The translations under genes were made by a program, and so were the position numbers. Below, in pieces: positions 47,613 to 57,022 of a stretch of DNA of 64,000 nucleotides. Numbering within the stretch: the first letter of the stretch is position 1; each line of letters starts with the position of its first letter. The stretch lies in NCBI GenBank assembly GCA_006503475.1, contig RSEH01000138.1:1-64000 (forward strand), in the 5' to 3' direction. The stretch comes from Stentor roeselii. Taxonomy: Eukaryota; Ciliophora; Heterotrichea; Heterotrichida; Stentoridae. The notes beneath the pieces were generated by a model. It was given only the letters and a program-made list of their open reading frames with translations. It was not told where the DNA came from and did no database searches.

Positions 47613-48185
47613 ATGGCTTATCCGAGAATCATTTTCGTCCTTGGAGGACCTGGATCTGGCAAAGGCACTCAATGCCAGAAAATCTGTGAAACTCACAAAG
47701 AGTTTGTCCATCTTTCAGCAGGGGAGCTGCTCAGAGAAGCAAGAACATCAGGCAGTGCTTTAGGAGAGATGATTCAAAAATGCATGATGGAAGGTGCTAT
47801 TGTCCCTGCAGAAGTCACTGTCGGCCTTCTTCGTGAAGCCATGGAAAAGAACGGCTGGGCTGAAAGAAGATTTTTAATTGACGGCTTTCCAAGAAATGAA
47901 GATAATTTCTGCACCTGGTTCAGGGTACTTCCTGATATCCCCGTCGAAAACTGCCTTTATATGAACTGCCATGATGACGTCATGCTTCAAAGAACCCTTT
48001 CAAGAGCTGAAGGCAGAAGTGATGATAACTTGGAGACTGTCACTAAAAGACTCACGACTTACAAGGAAAGCACCCAGCCTGTCATCAAGAGATTCGAAGA
48101 ACAGGGAAAACTCGTGGAAGTCAACGCGGAAGGCTCCGTCGACGATATTTTCACCAGAGTTCAGCAGGGATTAAAGCTTATTTAG
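47613..48185 (+). CDS. UMP-CMP kinase
   Basis: Starting at the ATG at 47613 (MAYPRIIFVLGG) the product has 190 residues, the usual length for UMP-CMP kinases, which phosphorylate UMP and CMP with ATP in pyrimidine nucleotide supply. It has the P-loop GGPGSGKGTQ, HLSAGELLR, EGAIVPAEVT (typical of the UMP/CMP subgroup), FLIDGFPRNEDN and the lid arginines in RAEGRSDDN. All catalytic residues are intact and the lid is short, as in cytosolic forms. An upstream in-frame extension to 47484 overlaps the divergent gene and is not real. Confidence 0.95.
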   Translation: MAYPRIIFVLGGPGSGKGTQCQKICETHKEFVHLSAGELLREARTSGSALGEMIQKCMMEGAIVPAEVTVGLLREAMEKNGWAERRFLIDGFPRNEDNFCTWFRVLPDIPVENCLYMNCHDDVMLQRTLSRAEGRSDDNLETVTKRLTTYKESTQPVIKRFEEQGKLVEVNAEGSVDDIFTRVQQGLKLI

Positions 48186-48598
48186 GGAGTTTGCATAAAG
48201 GGCTTGAATTTTTGAGATTTTATCGGAGAAAAGATCCTGCAAGATGCGTCAGGTATCGCTTGCAGTGAAGAAAAAGAGTTGTTAGCAGGTTCTTGACTTT
48301 CGCAGCATCGAAGAGACTTTTGCAGAAGGGATGGCTTCAGAGAAATTTTACACTTGTGAGGACTTATCAAGCGTTTTATGTACTTACGTTCGAGAGATAC
48401 TAGCAAGTCAAGCTCTGAAGGGATCGGGTGGGTCGTTGGGATTTTTTTTTGGATTTTTAGCTTCTTTTTGGACTTTTTAGGAGACTTGAGACTGGAAATC
48501 AGCCGAGGATCTCGGTTTAGGTCTTTTGTGGATTGGACGGTGGAAGAAGCTGGAAGGATCTTTAGGGACAAATGAGCTTTTATGGTCTTTTTAGACAT
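48182..48598 (-). CDS. Unknown small basic protein
   Basis: The 138-residue product is rich in Ser, Lys and Pro with no recognised domain. It converges on the UMP-CMP kinase gene and overlaps it by four bases: its TAA is the complement of 48182-48184 and the kinase TAG is 48183-48185. The basic, disordered build resembles several other unknowns in the window. Confidence 0.5.
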   Translation of the reverse strand: MSKKTIKAHLSLKILPASSTVQSTKDLNRDPRLISSLKSPKKSKKKLKIQKKIPTTHPIPSELDLLVSLERKYIKRLISPHKCKISLKPSLLQKSLRCCESQEPANNSFSSLQAIPDASCRIFSPIKSQKFKPFMQTP

Positions 48599-48775
48599 AT
48601 TTTAAATCATCTCTTGTAAATTCTTAGAAAATTAGAAAAAAAGGGGAAATTTTACTTTCCATGATGATAGAAAAAGTTAAGAGTTTTTATTATTTGGATA
48701 AAATAACTGGGAAGTTAAAGGTTTTAATTGTTTTGAATCTGGAAGTTTTAGGTTTTTGAATAGGTTTGATTAAAA

Positions 48776-49576
48776 ATGGATAACTACAAACCTGAACTCA
48801 CCAAAGTCGTCAAAGAATTGACGGAAGATAGAGATAGACGAGATGAAGTTGATGAGCAGATGAGGGAGTTGAATGATGACTATGAAGATATGATTCGTTC
48901 CAGGGAAGAGTCGAAAAAACAACTGGAAGCTAAATTGCAAGATGTTCATCGAAAGATTCAAGCTGCTAGGGATTATGTCAATGCTGAAGGAAAACGTGTT
49001 AGGGATATGCTCAAAGCTTTTCAGTCAAAGTTCGAGTACCAGATGCAGGACTTTAAAACATTCATGCAAACTACTATGGCCCGGGAATCTCAGATACGTC
49101 AGGAAATGGATAAAAAGAATACTGCAAGGCTTAACACTTTAGTTGAAACTTTAAGACTTGAAAAAGAAAATCGTAAACAAACTCTAGAAAATCTTATTGG
49201 ACCTGTGAGAGAGCACTTGGAGTCTCTTCAGTTATTCTATGACCAAGAAAAAACTGCTCGAATCGACAGGGAAAAAATGATACTCCAAAAACTTGATGAT
49301 GCAGTTTTCAGATTGAAAACTATTCTTGATAAAGAACAAACTGAACGAAGAATGACTTCAGGAGCTTTGAGAGAATCAACAATGAAAGATACCAGAACTC
49401 AAAACAAGAACTTAGAAAAATCACAGCAAAGGGCTTATGATGTGATGAAGGACTTACGAGCAGGTGTTACTATTGAACTTGACTCACGTTTGGCTCAACA
49501 AGATGAAATTTCTGATAACCTCAGCCACTTTATGACGACCTTCCAAGATACTCTGAAAGTGATAGCAACAAGTTAA
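48776..49576 (+). CDS. SF-assemblin / beta-giardin-like striated fibre protein
   Basis: The 266-residue product is helical throughout, with regular heptads and few breaks, and ends in a segment (LDSRLAQQDEISDNLSHFM) typical of SF-assemblins. These proteins form the striated rootlet fibres beside basal bodies; ciliates have many copies that make up kinetodesmal and other cortical fibres. The length matches the family's usual 250-300 residues, and the non-helical head is very short. The gene sits 41 bases before the cathepsin gene on the same strand. Confidence 0.85.
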   Translation: MDNYKPELTKVVKELTEDRDRRDEVDEQMRELNDDYEDMIRSREESKKQLEAKLQDVHRKIQAARDYVNAEGKRVRDMLKAFQSKFEYQMQDFKTFMQTTMARESQIRQEMDKKNTARLNTLVETLRLEKENRKQTLENLIGPVREHLESLQLFYDQEKTARIDREKMILQKLDDAVFRLKTILDKEQTERRMTSGALRESTMKDTRTQNKNLEKSQQRAYDVMKDLRAGVTIELDSRLAQQDEISDNLSHFMTTFQDTLKVIATS

Positions 49577-49617
49577 GCAACCTAAAACATCCACAAATCA
49601 TTCCATGTTGAATAAAT

Positions 49618-51429
49618 ATGAAGTCAGCCCTAAGCTTACTGTCTCTACTCATCAGCATATCCTTCGTGAATTCATGGGGTAATCGTGGTTTTCTAAAAGA
49701 TTCCAATTCTCATCACCTTGAGAGTCTATCCCAGATTCCTCCTGATTTATTCTGGGGAAACATGAGCGGAGTTGATTTCCTGACAGCTCCAAGAAACCAG
49801 CACATGCCGATATACTGCGGAGCCTGCTGGGTGTTCTCAGCTCTTTCAGTAGTTTCCGACCGTTTGAACATCTTGAAAAACCGTGCTTGGCCTAACATCA
49901 TTTTAGCTCCTCAGCCAGTCCTGAGTTGCTACAATTACGACCAAAACAACATTCAAGGCTGTTCAGGGGGCGACCACATGAACGTCTACGAATACATCAT
50001 GAAATACGGAATCACTGACGAATCCTGCAGTCCTTATCAAGCAGCTTCTTATTACGCCAGTGGAAAGCCAGGAGAAATCATTGTTCCTTGCTCAGATAAA
50101 CTCATCTGCTCGAATTGTGCACCAAGTGGCGCTTGCTGGGTTCCTGTCAGTTATGAACTCTGGAATGTATCTACTTGGCATAACTTGACTAATGAAGGCT
50201 CTGATGCGATGATTGGAGCTTTGCAAAGTGGACCTATTTCTTGCAGTATCTGCGCAACTGCTGACTTTGAAGCGAATTATACAGGGTTTCAAATCTGGGT
50301 TGATAAAAGTAACTGCACTGAAACGAATCATGATATCTCGGTTGTTGGGTATGGAGTGGAAAATGGGACTAAGTACTGGATTGTTAGGAACTCTTGGGGA
50401 ACTTACTTCGGGTTGAATGGATTTTTTAGAGTTATTAGGGATCCTTCTGATCATACCATGAATATGCTCATTGAAGACTTCTGTGCTTATCCTGAAGTTA
50501 ATCCTATTCCGATTGTTAAGAGAAATCCTGGAGTCGCTGGACCTTTGCCTGAAGAAAAAAATGTTGGCTCGGTTAGGGAGGGACTCAAGGTCAAGATGCA
50601 GCCGGCAAGAAGTTATGGAAGGGTTCCAAAGACCGTTTGGAACTTGAACTCACCTCCCAGGACTCAAAAGCCTCTTCCTCATAGTTTGGAGTTGAAGGCT
50701 CTGCCAACCACTTGGGATTGGAGAAATGCTAATGGACAGAATTATGTCACTTGGACTAGAAATCAACATGATCCTGTTTATTGTGGATCTTGCTGGGCTC
50801 ATGGTCCAACTTCAAGTCTTTCTGATCGATTGAATATCTTGAAAAATAACTCCTGGCCAAGAGTGACTCTCTCCCCACAAGTAATAATAAACTGCCACGC
50901 CGGTGGAAGTTGCGGTGGTGGAAACCCAGCAGGAGTATACAACTACGCCGCTCAATACGGTATTCCAGACGACACATGCCAACAATACACAGCGAGAGAC
51001 CCATCCTCAGCGAGTTGTTCGGCGATCCAGCAGTGCATATCCTGTTTCGACACGAAGAACTTAAGCAACTGCAGCGCGGTTCTCAATCCGAAGCGTTACA
51101 AGGTCTCTGCCTGGGGAGGAGTCAGCGGAGTGGCGAACATGAAGCAAGAAATTTACAGTCGAGGGCCGATTGGATGTGGAGTTGAAGTAACTCCTCGATT
51201 TGAGAACTACACTGAAGGGGTTTATGAGGAATGGCTTCCGTTTATCAGCATTAATCATGAAATCGCGGTTGTTGGATGGGGAGTCACCAGTGATGGGGTT
51301 GAGTACTGGGTTGGAAGGAACTCTTGGGGAAGCTTCTGGGGAGAAGGAGGGTTCTTTAGGATTAAGATGTACGGAAATAACCTTGGGATTGAAACTGACT
51401 GTGACTGGGGTGATCCTATTTGGCCGTAA
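49618..51429 (+). CDS. Tandem double-domain cathepsin X/Z-like cysteine protease
   Basis: The 603-residue product has a signal peptide (about 1-19) and two complete papain-family domains in one frame. Domain one (about 40-290) has C70 in NQHMPIYCGACW, H238 in NHDISVVGYG and NSWG. Domain two (about 360-603) has C392 in NQHDPVYCGSCW, H547 in NHEIAVVGWG and NSWG. The NQH-x-P-x-YCG motif identifies cathepsin X/Z, a lysosomal carboxypeptidase. Both active sites are complete, though domain one has Ala for Ser in GSCW. A duplication fused two copies, probably for food-vacuole digestion. The family normally has one domain of about 300 residues. Confidence 0.93.
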   Translation: MKSALSLLSLLISISFVNSWGNRGFLKDSNSHHLESLSQIPPDLFWGNMSGVDFLTAPRNQHMPIYCGACWVFSALSVVSDRLNILKNRAWPNIILAPQPVLSCYNYDQNNIQGCSGGDHMNVYEYIMKYGITDESCSPYQAASYYASGKPGEIIVPCSDKLICSNCAPSGACWVPVSYELWNVSTWHNLTNEGSDAMIGALQSGPISCSICATADFEANYTGFQIWVDKSNCTETNHDISVVGYGVENGTKYWIVRNSWGTYFGLNGFFRVIRDPSDHTMNMLIEDFCAYPEVNPIPIVKRNPGVAGPLPEEKNVGSVREGLKVKMQPARSYGRVPKTVWNLNSPPRTQKPLPHSLELKALPTTWDWRNANGQNYVTWTRNQHDPVYCGSCWAHGPTSSLSDRLNILKNNSWPRVTLSPQVIINCHAGGSCGGGNPAGVYNYAAQYGIPDDTCQQYTARDPSSASCSAIQQCISCFDTKNLSNCSAVLNPKRYKVSAWGGVSGVANMKQEIYSRGPIGCGVEVTPRFENYTEGVYEEWLPFISINHEIAVVGWGVTSDGVEYWVGRNSWGSFWGEGGFFRIKMYGNNLGIETDCDWGDPIWP

Positions 51430-51640
51430 TTAGTTATTTTTAGCATATGGATTAAAAAGGAGTATTTGGATTAGGGTGGAAGAAGTCTTTGATGAAAATG
51501 GTTAGATTGGTGATTAATCATTAAGACTTGAGAGTTGTTTAATAATAGACAAAGTTCATTTTCTTATCAGTGAAAAGCTTGTTCTTTTAATCAAATTAAA
51601 TTCTAACCTTTCCTCTAAATCATTAATTCTTACTTAACTG

Positions 51641-52897
51641 TTAATATGTGTACTCTGACGGAAGCTCTGACAACTTTCCTTCTTCCGGACGGTTCAGATG
51701 ATCAAACAAGTACTGAGGGTTTTCAATCAATCCTTTTTCTTTCAAATTCTCTATCATCCCCTTCAAATACATCGCCGCAAGAGGAGTATCAAGTTTAATA
51801 TCTTCAATCCCTTCAACCGTATGAGCGACTCCAGTTTCAATCATGCACTTGCTTAAAAATTTCTCATGTGTATTAAAAATCAACTCGCAAATCATGTTAA
51901 ACTCAAAGTCTCTACTAAATTGAATCAAAGAATATTTGAATATCTGGTAAACCAGTTGCCTTTCCTGGTTCTTGCAGGTCTCAAATATTCCTTTAAGTTG
52001 ACTCAAGTCTTTTTTACCCTTTACATATTCAGAGACACACGCTTTTAGTTCACGTTTTGACTCTTCACTCAGTGTATGCTTTAAAATCCTCTTCGTCTTA
52101 TTCGAAATAACTGGAGTAAATTCACAATTTCCTGAAAAACTCACTTTTTTACCTGATCTCTTAAAAACTGGTTCTGAAAATCGAGGAACGTATTCAAAAG
52201 CTGGAGTCAAAATCTTTTCCTTCTGCTCAACAAAGTTCACTATCGAAAAATTCACCTTCTTCGAAAAATTTGCCGCGTTTAGCTGCCCCAGCCATTCAAA
52301 AACCTTTCGAAGTGCAGCTTGACCCAAGGTGTTCAAGTAAGGACCTGCGACTTCAAGTAAAGCGCAAGTTGCTTCAATCAGAAGTTCTTTCGGCTCGCTT
52401 TGGCTTTGAAGGTCTTCAAGGACTTTTTCAATAGTTTTTGTTTTGACGATTTTTTCTTTTATGAGGTTTCCGACGAATTTTCCCCAAGTCAAGGCGTTTT
52501 GGTCAGGGTTGAGTGAATAGGCGAGGACTCTGGCTTCAACACATTTTTTCAGTAGTTTATAAGTGGGCTCTTGGAGCTGTTTTAACCGATGGCTAAAATA
52601 AGAGATGACGTTTATAAAAAGATCAGTAGACCCTTTCGCCGAAACCCTTTCAAAGACGAGTTTTAACAACTCGCTAAGAATTTTTTCGTCAAATGTCTGG
52701 GTCTGAAGCAGGTCGTCCAAGAGTTTTTGGAAGTTGTTGTCTGTTACTTTGTTCATTAGGATCCTCATTTTCCTGGATGAATCCGATGATTCAGACTTAC
52801 TGAATCTGGAAGCAGGGAAGGAAAAAGTTCCTGAATGATTGGAGGAAGGTTTTAATTGTAAGTCTTCTCTGTGGTCACTTATTAGAGTGTCGATCAT
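51641..52897 (-). CDS. MIF4G-domain protein (eIF4G-like)
   Basis: The 418-residue product resembles the MIF4G domain of eIF4G-type translation scaffolds, a stack of helix pairs that binds eIF4A. The match is at about residues 44-215: MNKVTDNNFQKLLDDLL, then LLKLVFERVSAKGSTDLF, then WGKFVGNLIKEKIV. The rest is helical and may extend the repeat fold. No eIF4E-binding motif was noticed. The assignment rests on the helix pattern, so a CBP80-like or other MIF4G protein is possible. ATG at 52897; a Met at residue 44 is a weaker alternative. Confidence 0.7.
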   Translation of the reverse strand: MIDTLISDHREDLQLKPSSNHSGTFSFPASRFSKSESSDSSRKMRILMNKVTDNNFQKLLDDLLQTQTFDEKILSELLKLVFERVSAKGSTDLFINVISYFSHRLKQLQEPTYKLLKKCVEARVLAYSLNPDQNALTWGKFVGNLIKEKIVKTKTIEKVLEDLQSQSEPKELLIEATCALLEVAGPYLNTLGQAALRKVFEWLGQLNAANFSKKVNFSIVNFVEQKEKILTPAFEYVPRFSEPVFKRSGKKVSFSGNCEFTPVISNKTKRILKHTLSEESKRELKACVSEYVKGKKDLSQLKGIFETCKNQERQLVYQIFKYSLIQFSRDFEFNMICELIFNTHEKFLSKCMIETGVAHTVEGIEDIKLDTPLAAMYLKGMIENLKEKGLIENPQYLFDHLNRPEEGKLSELPSEYTY

Positions 52898-53379
52898 TAT
52901 GAATGATTAGAATTATAGGCATTAATGGTGAGTTCGACTTAACGATGGAGGATGAATTTAGGAAGGGGATTTTGTGGAATTGAGGTGAATGGATTTGGGG
53001 AAAGGATTGGAGGTCGAGTGGGTGGATGTTGGAAGGGTTTTCTAGAAAATTCAGTGACTTTGTGTAAATGGTTTCATTATAGGATATAAAAAATTACTGT
53101 TTTCATTCATGAACTTTCAAGAAGTTACAGAATTTTTTTTTTTAGGTTTGCTGATGTTTTAGATTCATTTCAAGGTGAATGGAGCTTTTTTTTTACTCTT
53201 AAGTTGATTTTAATTTATAATTTTAAGTAAAGTATTTGAGCATATAAAGATCTAAAAGATAAATGCATGATTCTCGTGATTTTTTTTCGAATTCCTTAAA
53301 AAACTTTATCTTTTCCTTAATAAACCATGGACATTTCTTTTATCTTGTGTATAACCGTAGTTAATCCCAAATCAATCCA
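52898..53379. other. Divergent intergenic region
   Basis: No gene is seen. From 52920 to 53045 the + strand is rich in G and poor in C, the mirror image of the C-rich 5' flanks, as expected upstream of a minus-strand gene. The remainder is AT-rich with long T runs. Confidence 0.55.
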
Positions 53380-54528
53380 ATGTCCAGACATTTTGACTCC
53401 CAATTCAAATTCCAACCCAAAAATCACCCTCACTTTCCCAATACTATTCATAATCAAATGAACTTCTCCTCAAAAACCCTGAACACATCCAATCAATTTC
53501 TGCAGATCTCTCTAGAATCCCCAACCCAAACCGCAGGAAGCCGTTTAAAAGGAACACTTTTATTGAACACCTTAACACCATCCTATCAATCAAAGCTAAA
53601 ACTAACCTCAACAGGTTACGAAAATCTTTCAGCAATTTCAGTTTCAGGTGTAAAATCGGAGTACAACAACGAGATTTTCCACATGTCAAACGAAATCAGC
53701 AGCTGGGACTGTCTTCCTGCATCTCAGTTGGTCTTTCCTTTCAGCTTCAAGCTGCCTTTTTACGCTCCAGCTTCATTTGACTTCTCGAATTCAGACATGC
53801 ACGGCACCCACCTAGAGGCTTCAGTTGTTTATTCATTGAGAGCTGAACTGACTGAAGACGAAAAAATAGTCGTCGAAGATTTTTGCATTTTGAATGTCTT
53901 GTCCAATAAAGCGCGACTAAAGCCTCAAGAAAGTAAAGTTGAATTCAATCTTTCGACTTGCTGTTGTTTTCATAAAGGGACTTCGAGACTTACCTTGTCG
54001 CAGAAGGACCCGGTTAATGCGGAATATGGACAAAAGAATAGGTTTCATTTGGAAGTTAATTGGGAACAGTCGAAAGGGAAAATTAAGGAAATTATTGGAT
54101 GTGTTGTTTATCAGTTGCAGGTTAATATTCCGGGAGATAAAAGTTATGAATTTACTCAGGAAATCTTTGAATTTAATCATTCAAACTCGTTTCTGGCGAA
54201 AAATGGAGCGGTTCTGGCTTTTAATGAATTTGATGTTTTGGTTGAAGGACTTTGGGGTGATAATGCAAGCTCTAATCATACTGCGATGATAAGTTCTAGT
54301 TATAGGGCTGAGGCTCAGGTTGTTTTTCTTTTTAATTTTAGTGAAAAGAGGATTAAAATTGATCTGCCTGTACATGTTAATCCTCGGGATGTTCCGGAGA
54401 AGGATTATTTTATTTCAGGAGATTGGTCTCCAGAAACCCAATCCATGACAAGTCTCTTCCTTCTAAACAAAACCGGCCAAAACATCTTTTCTCCATCAAA
54501 GTCAAGTCTACTAATGGACTCTTCATAA
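53380..54528 (+). CDS. Arrestin-fold protein
   Basis: The 382-residue product reads as two beta-sandwich halves of the arrestin family. The N-terminal half has TAGSRLKGTLLLNT, LKLTSTGYE, LVFPFSFKLPFYAPASFDF and ASVVYSLRAEL, the usual strand order of alpha-arrestins; the second half (about 190-350) is more diverged. Arrestin-fold proteins act as cargo or ubiquitin-ligase adaptors. No PPxY motif was seen. The 5' flank is A/C-rich, as for other genes. Confidence 0.7.
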   Translation: MSRHFDSQFKFQPKNHPHFPNTIHNQMNFSSKTLNTSNQFLQISLESPTQTAGSRLKGTLLLNTLTPSYQSKLKLTSTGYENLSAISVSGVKSEYNNEIFHMSNEISSWDCLPASQLVFPFSFKLPFYAPASFDFSNSDMHGTHLEASVVYSLRAELTEDEKIVVEDFCILNVLSNKARLKPQESKVEFNLSTCCCFHKGTSRLTLSQKDPVNAEYGQKNRFHLEVNWEQSKGKIKEIIGCVVYQLQVNIPGDKSYEFTQEIFEFNHSNSFLAKNGAVLAFNEFDVLVEGLWGDNASSNHTAMISSSYRAEAQVVFLFNFSEKRIKIDLPVHVNPRDVPEKDYFISGDWSPETQSMTSLFLLNKTGQNIFSPSKSSLLMDSS

Positions 54529-54544
54529 GAAATATTTAAATAAT

Positions 54545-56485
54545 CTACGAACTTCTTACAATTCTCCTTCCCAGAGGTACCGAATGCCCAGAGAAGACTT
54601 CCTTTCCCCTAAGGTAGACTATTTCGACCTTTCCAAAAAGATCATGTCCAACAAACGGCGAAGTATCACAATAAAAATACCCATTCCCAACAGTAACCTT
54701 TTCTCTTGGTTTCCACAAGAAAAAATCCGCACTTTTTCCAGGTTCAAGACTTCCTCTGTTCCCATCAACACCCAAAATCTGCGCAGGGTGAAGACTAAGC
54801 CATTTAGCAAGTCTTACAATATAATGCTCGAGTTGCTCATGAGTTGAAACCGGAATATTCAAAACAGTCCAAATGGCCTGCAAAGTAAAGCCAATCGACG
54901 AGATACCATTTAAGGCTTGTTGGAAATTTCCAGTCTTTTTCTTACTTGCCTCAATGTAAGCATGTTGTGAGGAAACTGAATCAATTCCTTTCATTTTAAG
55001 CAAGTCCCATAATAAATTGCAGTTTCCTTGGTTCCGCACTGGAGGAGTGTTTTTAAAACGAGTGTCTGATATGCTTACTGAGGCACTTGTGAAGTAAAGA
55101 TGTGATGCGGGAATCTCGCAGGTCGCGAAACGGAACTTTGAACGCATTTGACGCACTCGGTTTAAACTGGATGCTGAGGAAATGTTTTGGAAGTGGATTC
55201 GTGTTGTGCTTGATAAGTGCTCGAGGATTTTTTCGATGCCTACCACTTCCCAGTGGTCTGGGTAGTTTGCTAGGTGGTATTTGTAGTCTCGGGAAGAGTC
55301 ACCTCGCACCTCGGGCTTTATTAAAATTGGAGCTGGACGGAATAATTCGCGCTTTTTTACTGGGTTAGGAAAAATCGAAGCGGATCCAGGCTCACTCGAG
55401 TCACTTTCCGTTGACTTTTCCACCGTAACATTAAACGAGTTGCATTTTTTAGGTGCAAGTTGCCTATCAAAAAGAGTAGACCCCGAGTTACTATAAGTAG
55501 ATTTTTCAGCAATACAAAGATCTTCAATATTTTGCTGAGAAGCTTTAATTCGATTATCAAGATCATTATAAATATCATGACTATGTCCTTTTTTCTTCAT
55601 ATTCTTGACCTTGCAAGGTGTGCTTTCCTCAGATTCCTTGACTTCAATAATCGTCATCTCCGGGGGAATAACTTTAATTTCCCCTTCATCCTCATCAGAC
55701 CCATACCCAGTCCTAAAAGTCAGTTTTTTGATTTCTCCACTTTGACAAGACGAGCTCCTCAGAGGAAGTTCGCAGCTTTCATCGCCACTCTTATCACTCG
55801 ACTTATCCGAATTTTCAGACTTATCAGAATCAGCCATGCTTTCCGGAAACGCAGCAGCAAACAATCCAGAACTGTTAGTTTCTTGGTTTTTTCTATCTTC
55901 AATGTTTTCAAGTCTCAAAGGTGAAGCCATGTACAACATTCGAGGGTCGGGCAAGGTGGAGTCAATGAAAAGTGGAATTTTGAATTTGGTTGATTGAATG
56001 ATGACGTTTTCAAGATGAGCCACTGATTTTACTAAAGGACCTGGAGGGAAAAGGTAAGCTTTTAAGGCGAAGGTCTCTTTGGGGATGGAGTGGAAAGGGT
56101 AGGAATCGGAGATGACTTCAATATCGGCGATGTCGCAGAAGAAGCTGTTCGAGGATTTGAGTGACGTGTAGTAACCTGCTTCTAACGCTATTAGAGTCAC
56201 TCCACCTGATAACCCTGATCTTGTCAGGTCTGAAAGGGTTTCGTACTCGTGTCTCACGTTTAGATCGATTAGACCTGGAGAGACGTAGTAGTCGGAGTAG
56301 TCTAACAGATCGTATGAGGGAAACTGCAGTTTCAGCTCTTCGAATTGAAAATTTGACTCGAGTAATACGATTGAATCGATTGTCTCGTCGTTTATCAGCA
56401 AGACTCCTGCAAGAGGGTACCTTGGTCGAGTACCTTCGTATTGAGTGAGGACAAGGTGTTTGCTAACAATTCCTTTTCGACTCAT
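54545..56485 (-). CDS. Allantoinase/dihydropyrimidinase-like probable pseudoenzyme
   Basis: The 646-residue product has the amidohydrolase layout: VSPGLIDLNVRHE near residue 70, FTSASVSISDTRFKNTPPVRNQGN near 465 and GVDGNRGSLEPGKSADFFLW near 590. The metal ligands are largely missing: the usual HxH of PGLIDxHxH is NVR here, the histidine of the strand-5 motif appears as QNISSAS, and the Asp of the SDHSP motif reads SSQHAY. An acidic Ser-rich insert of about 180 residues (about 215-400) splits the fold. CRMP proteins are a known non-enzymatic branch of the same family, so a structural role is plausible. Confidence 0.75.
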   Translation of the reverse strand: MSRKGIVSKHLVLTQYEGTRPRYPLAGVLLINDETIDSIVLLESNFQFEELKLQFPSYDLLDYSDYYVSPGLIDLNVRHEYETLSDLTRSGLSGGVTLIALEAGYYTSLKSSNSFFCDIADIEVISDSYPFHSIPKETFALKAYLFPPGPLVKSVAHLENVIIQSTKFKIPLFIDSTLPDPRMLYMASPLRLENIEDRKNQETNSSGLFAAAFPESMADSDKSENSDKSSDKSGDESCELPLRSSSCQSGEIKKLTFRTGYGSDEDEGEIKVIPPEMTIIEVKESEESTPCKVKNMKKKGHSHDIYNDLDNRIKASQQNIEDLCIAEKSTYSNSGSTLFDRQLAPKKCNSFNVTVEKSTESDSSEPGSASIFPNPVKKRELFRPAPILIKPEVRGDSSRDYKYHLANYPDHWEVVGIEKILEHLSSTTRIHFQNISSASSLNRVRQMRSKFRFATCEIPASHLYFTSASVSISDTRFKNTPPVRNQGNCNLLWDLLKMKGIDSVSSQHAYIEASKKKTGNFQQALNGISSIGFTLQAIWTVLNIPVSTHEQLEHYIVRLAKWLSLHPAQILGVDGNRGSLEPGKSADFFLWKPREKVTVGNGYFYCDTSPFVGHDLFGKVEIVYLRGKEVFSGHSVPLGRRIVRSS

Positions 56486-56512
56486 TTATTAATTCCCTAA
56501 CCCATACTAATA

Positions 56513-57007
56513 ATGAGCATAATTCTCATGAGTTCCGAAGGCGACGAGTTTATTTTCAACGAAAAGATTCTTCAATTCTCCGACTTCCTAAACGGTATTC
56601 CCTAAAAAGAACTTCCAGACCCATACTCAAAAGTAGACCTATCAGGTCTATCAATAAACACAGAATCGATTCACTTCATCCAAACCTTTTTCACAAGCTG
56701 CAACTTCAGCCCAAACATTTTTCAAGAGACCAACGAGCGGCCACTTTACAAGTCAATTCAAAAGCTTCCAGACTACCAAAAAATCTCAGAAATCGAGTTA
56801 GAAAGCCTTCTTCTTCACACCCTCGCCTGCCACAAGCTAAACATAAAGTCACTTCAAACCTTGTTACTTGCAAGAATCGCTTCACTTGTGGACTTTGAAA
56901 GTTATGAAGCTTGTTCAGAGCAGTTCGGAGTCGACATCAGCGACGACGAGCATCTGAATAATTACTTGAAATCTGAGAACAAATGGGCAAGTGTTGTGGA
57001 AAGTTAA
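56513..57007 (+). CDS. SKP1-like protein
   Basis: One 15-nt intron (56595-56609) hides this gene from simple frame scans. The 159-residue product matches SKP1, the adaptor that links F-box proteins to cullin-1 in SCF ubiquitin ligases: LMSSEGDEFIFNEKI at the start, then a BTB/POZ-like core, LLLHTLACHKLNIKSLQTLL, and the C-terminal GVDISDDEHLNNYLKSENKW, which matches the F-box-binding tail (family length about 163). The start is in CTAATAATGAG, 27 bases from a divergent gene. The sequence is diverged, so it may be a paralogue. Confidence 0.8.
56595..56609 (+). other. 15-nt intron
   Basis: GTATTCCCTAAAAAG, phase 1, splitting a GAA codon. It carries an in-frame TAA; its AAG end and GTAT start are less usual, but both exons match SKP1 in one frame after removal. 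Confidence 0.85.
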
Positions 57008-57022
57008 TGATTAATGGTTAGA

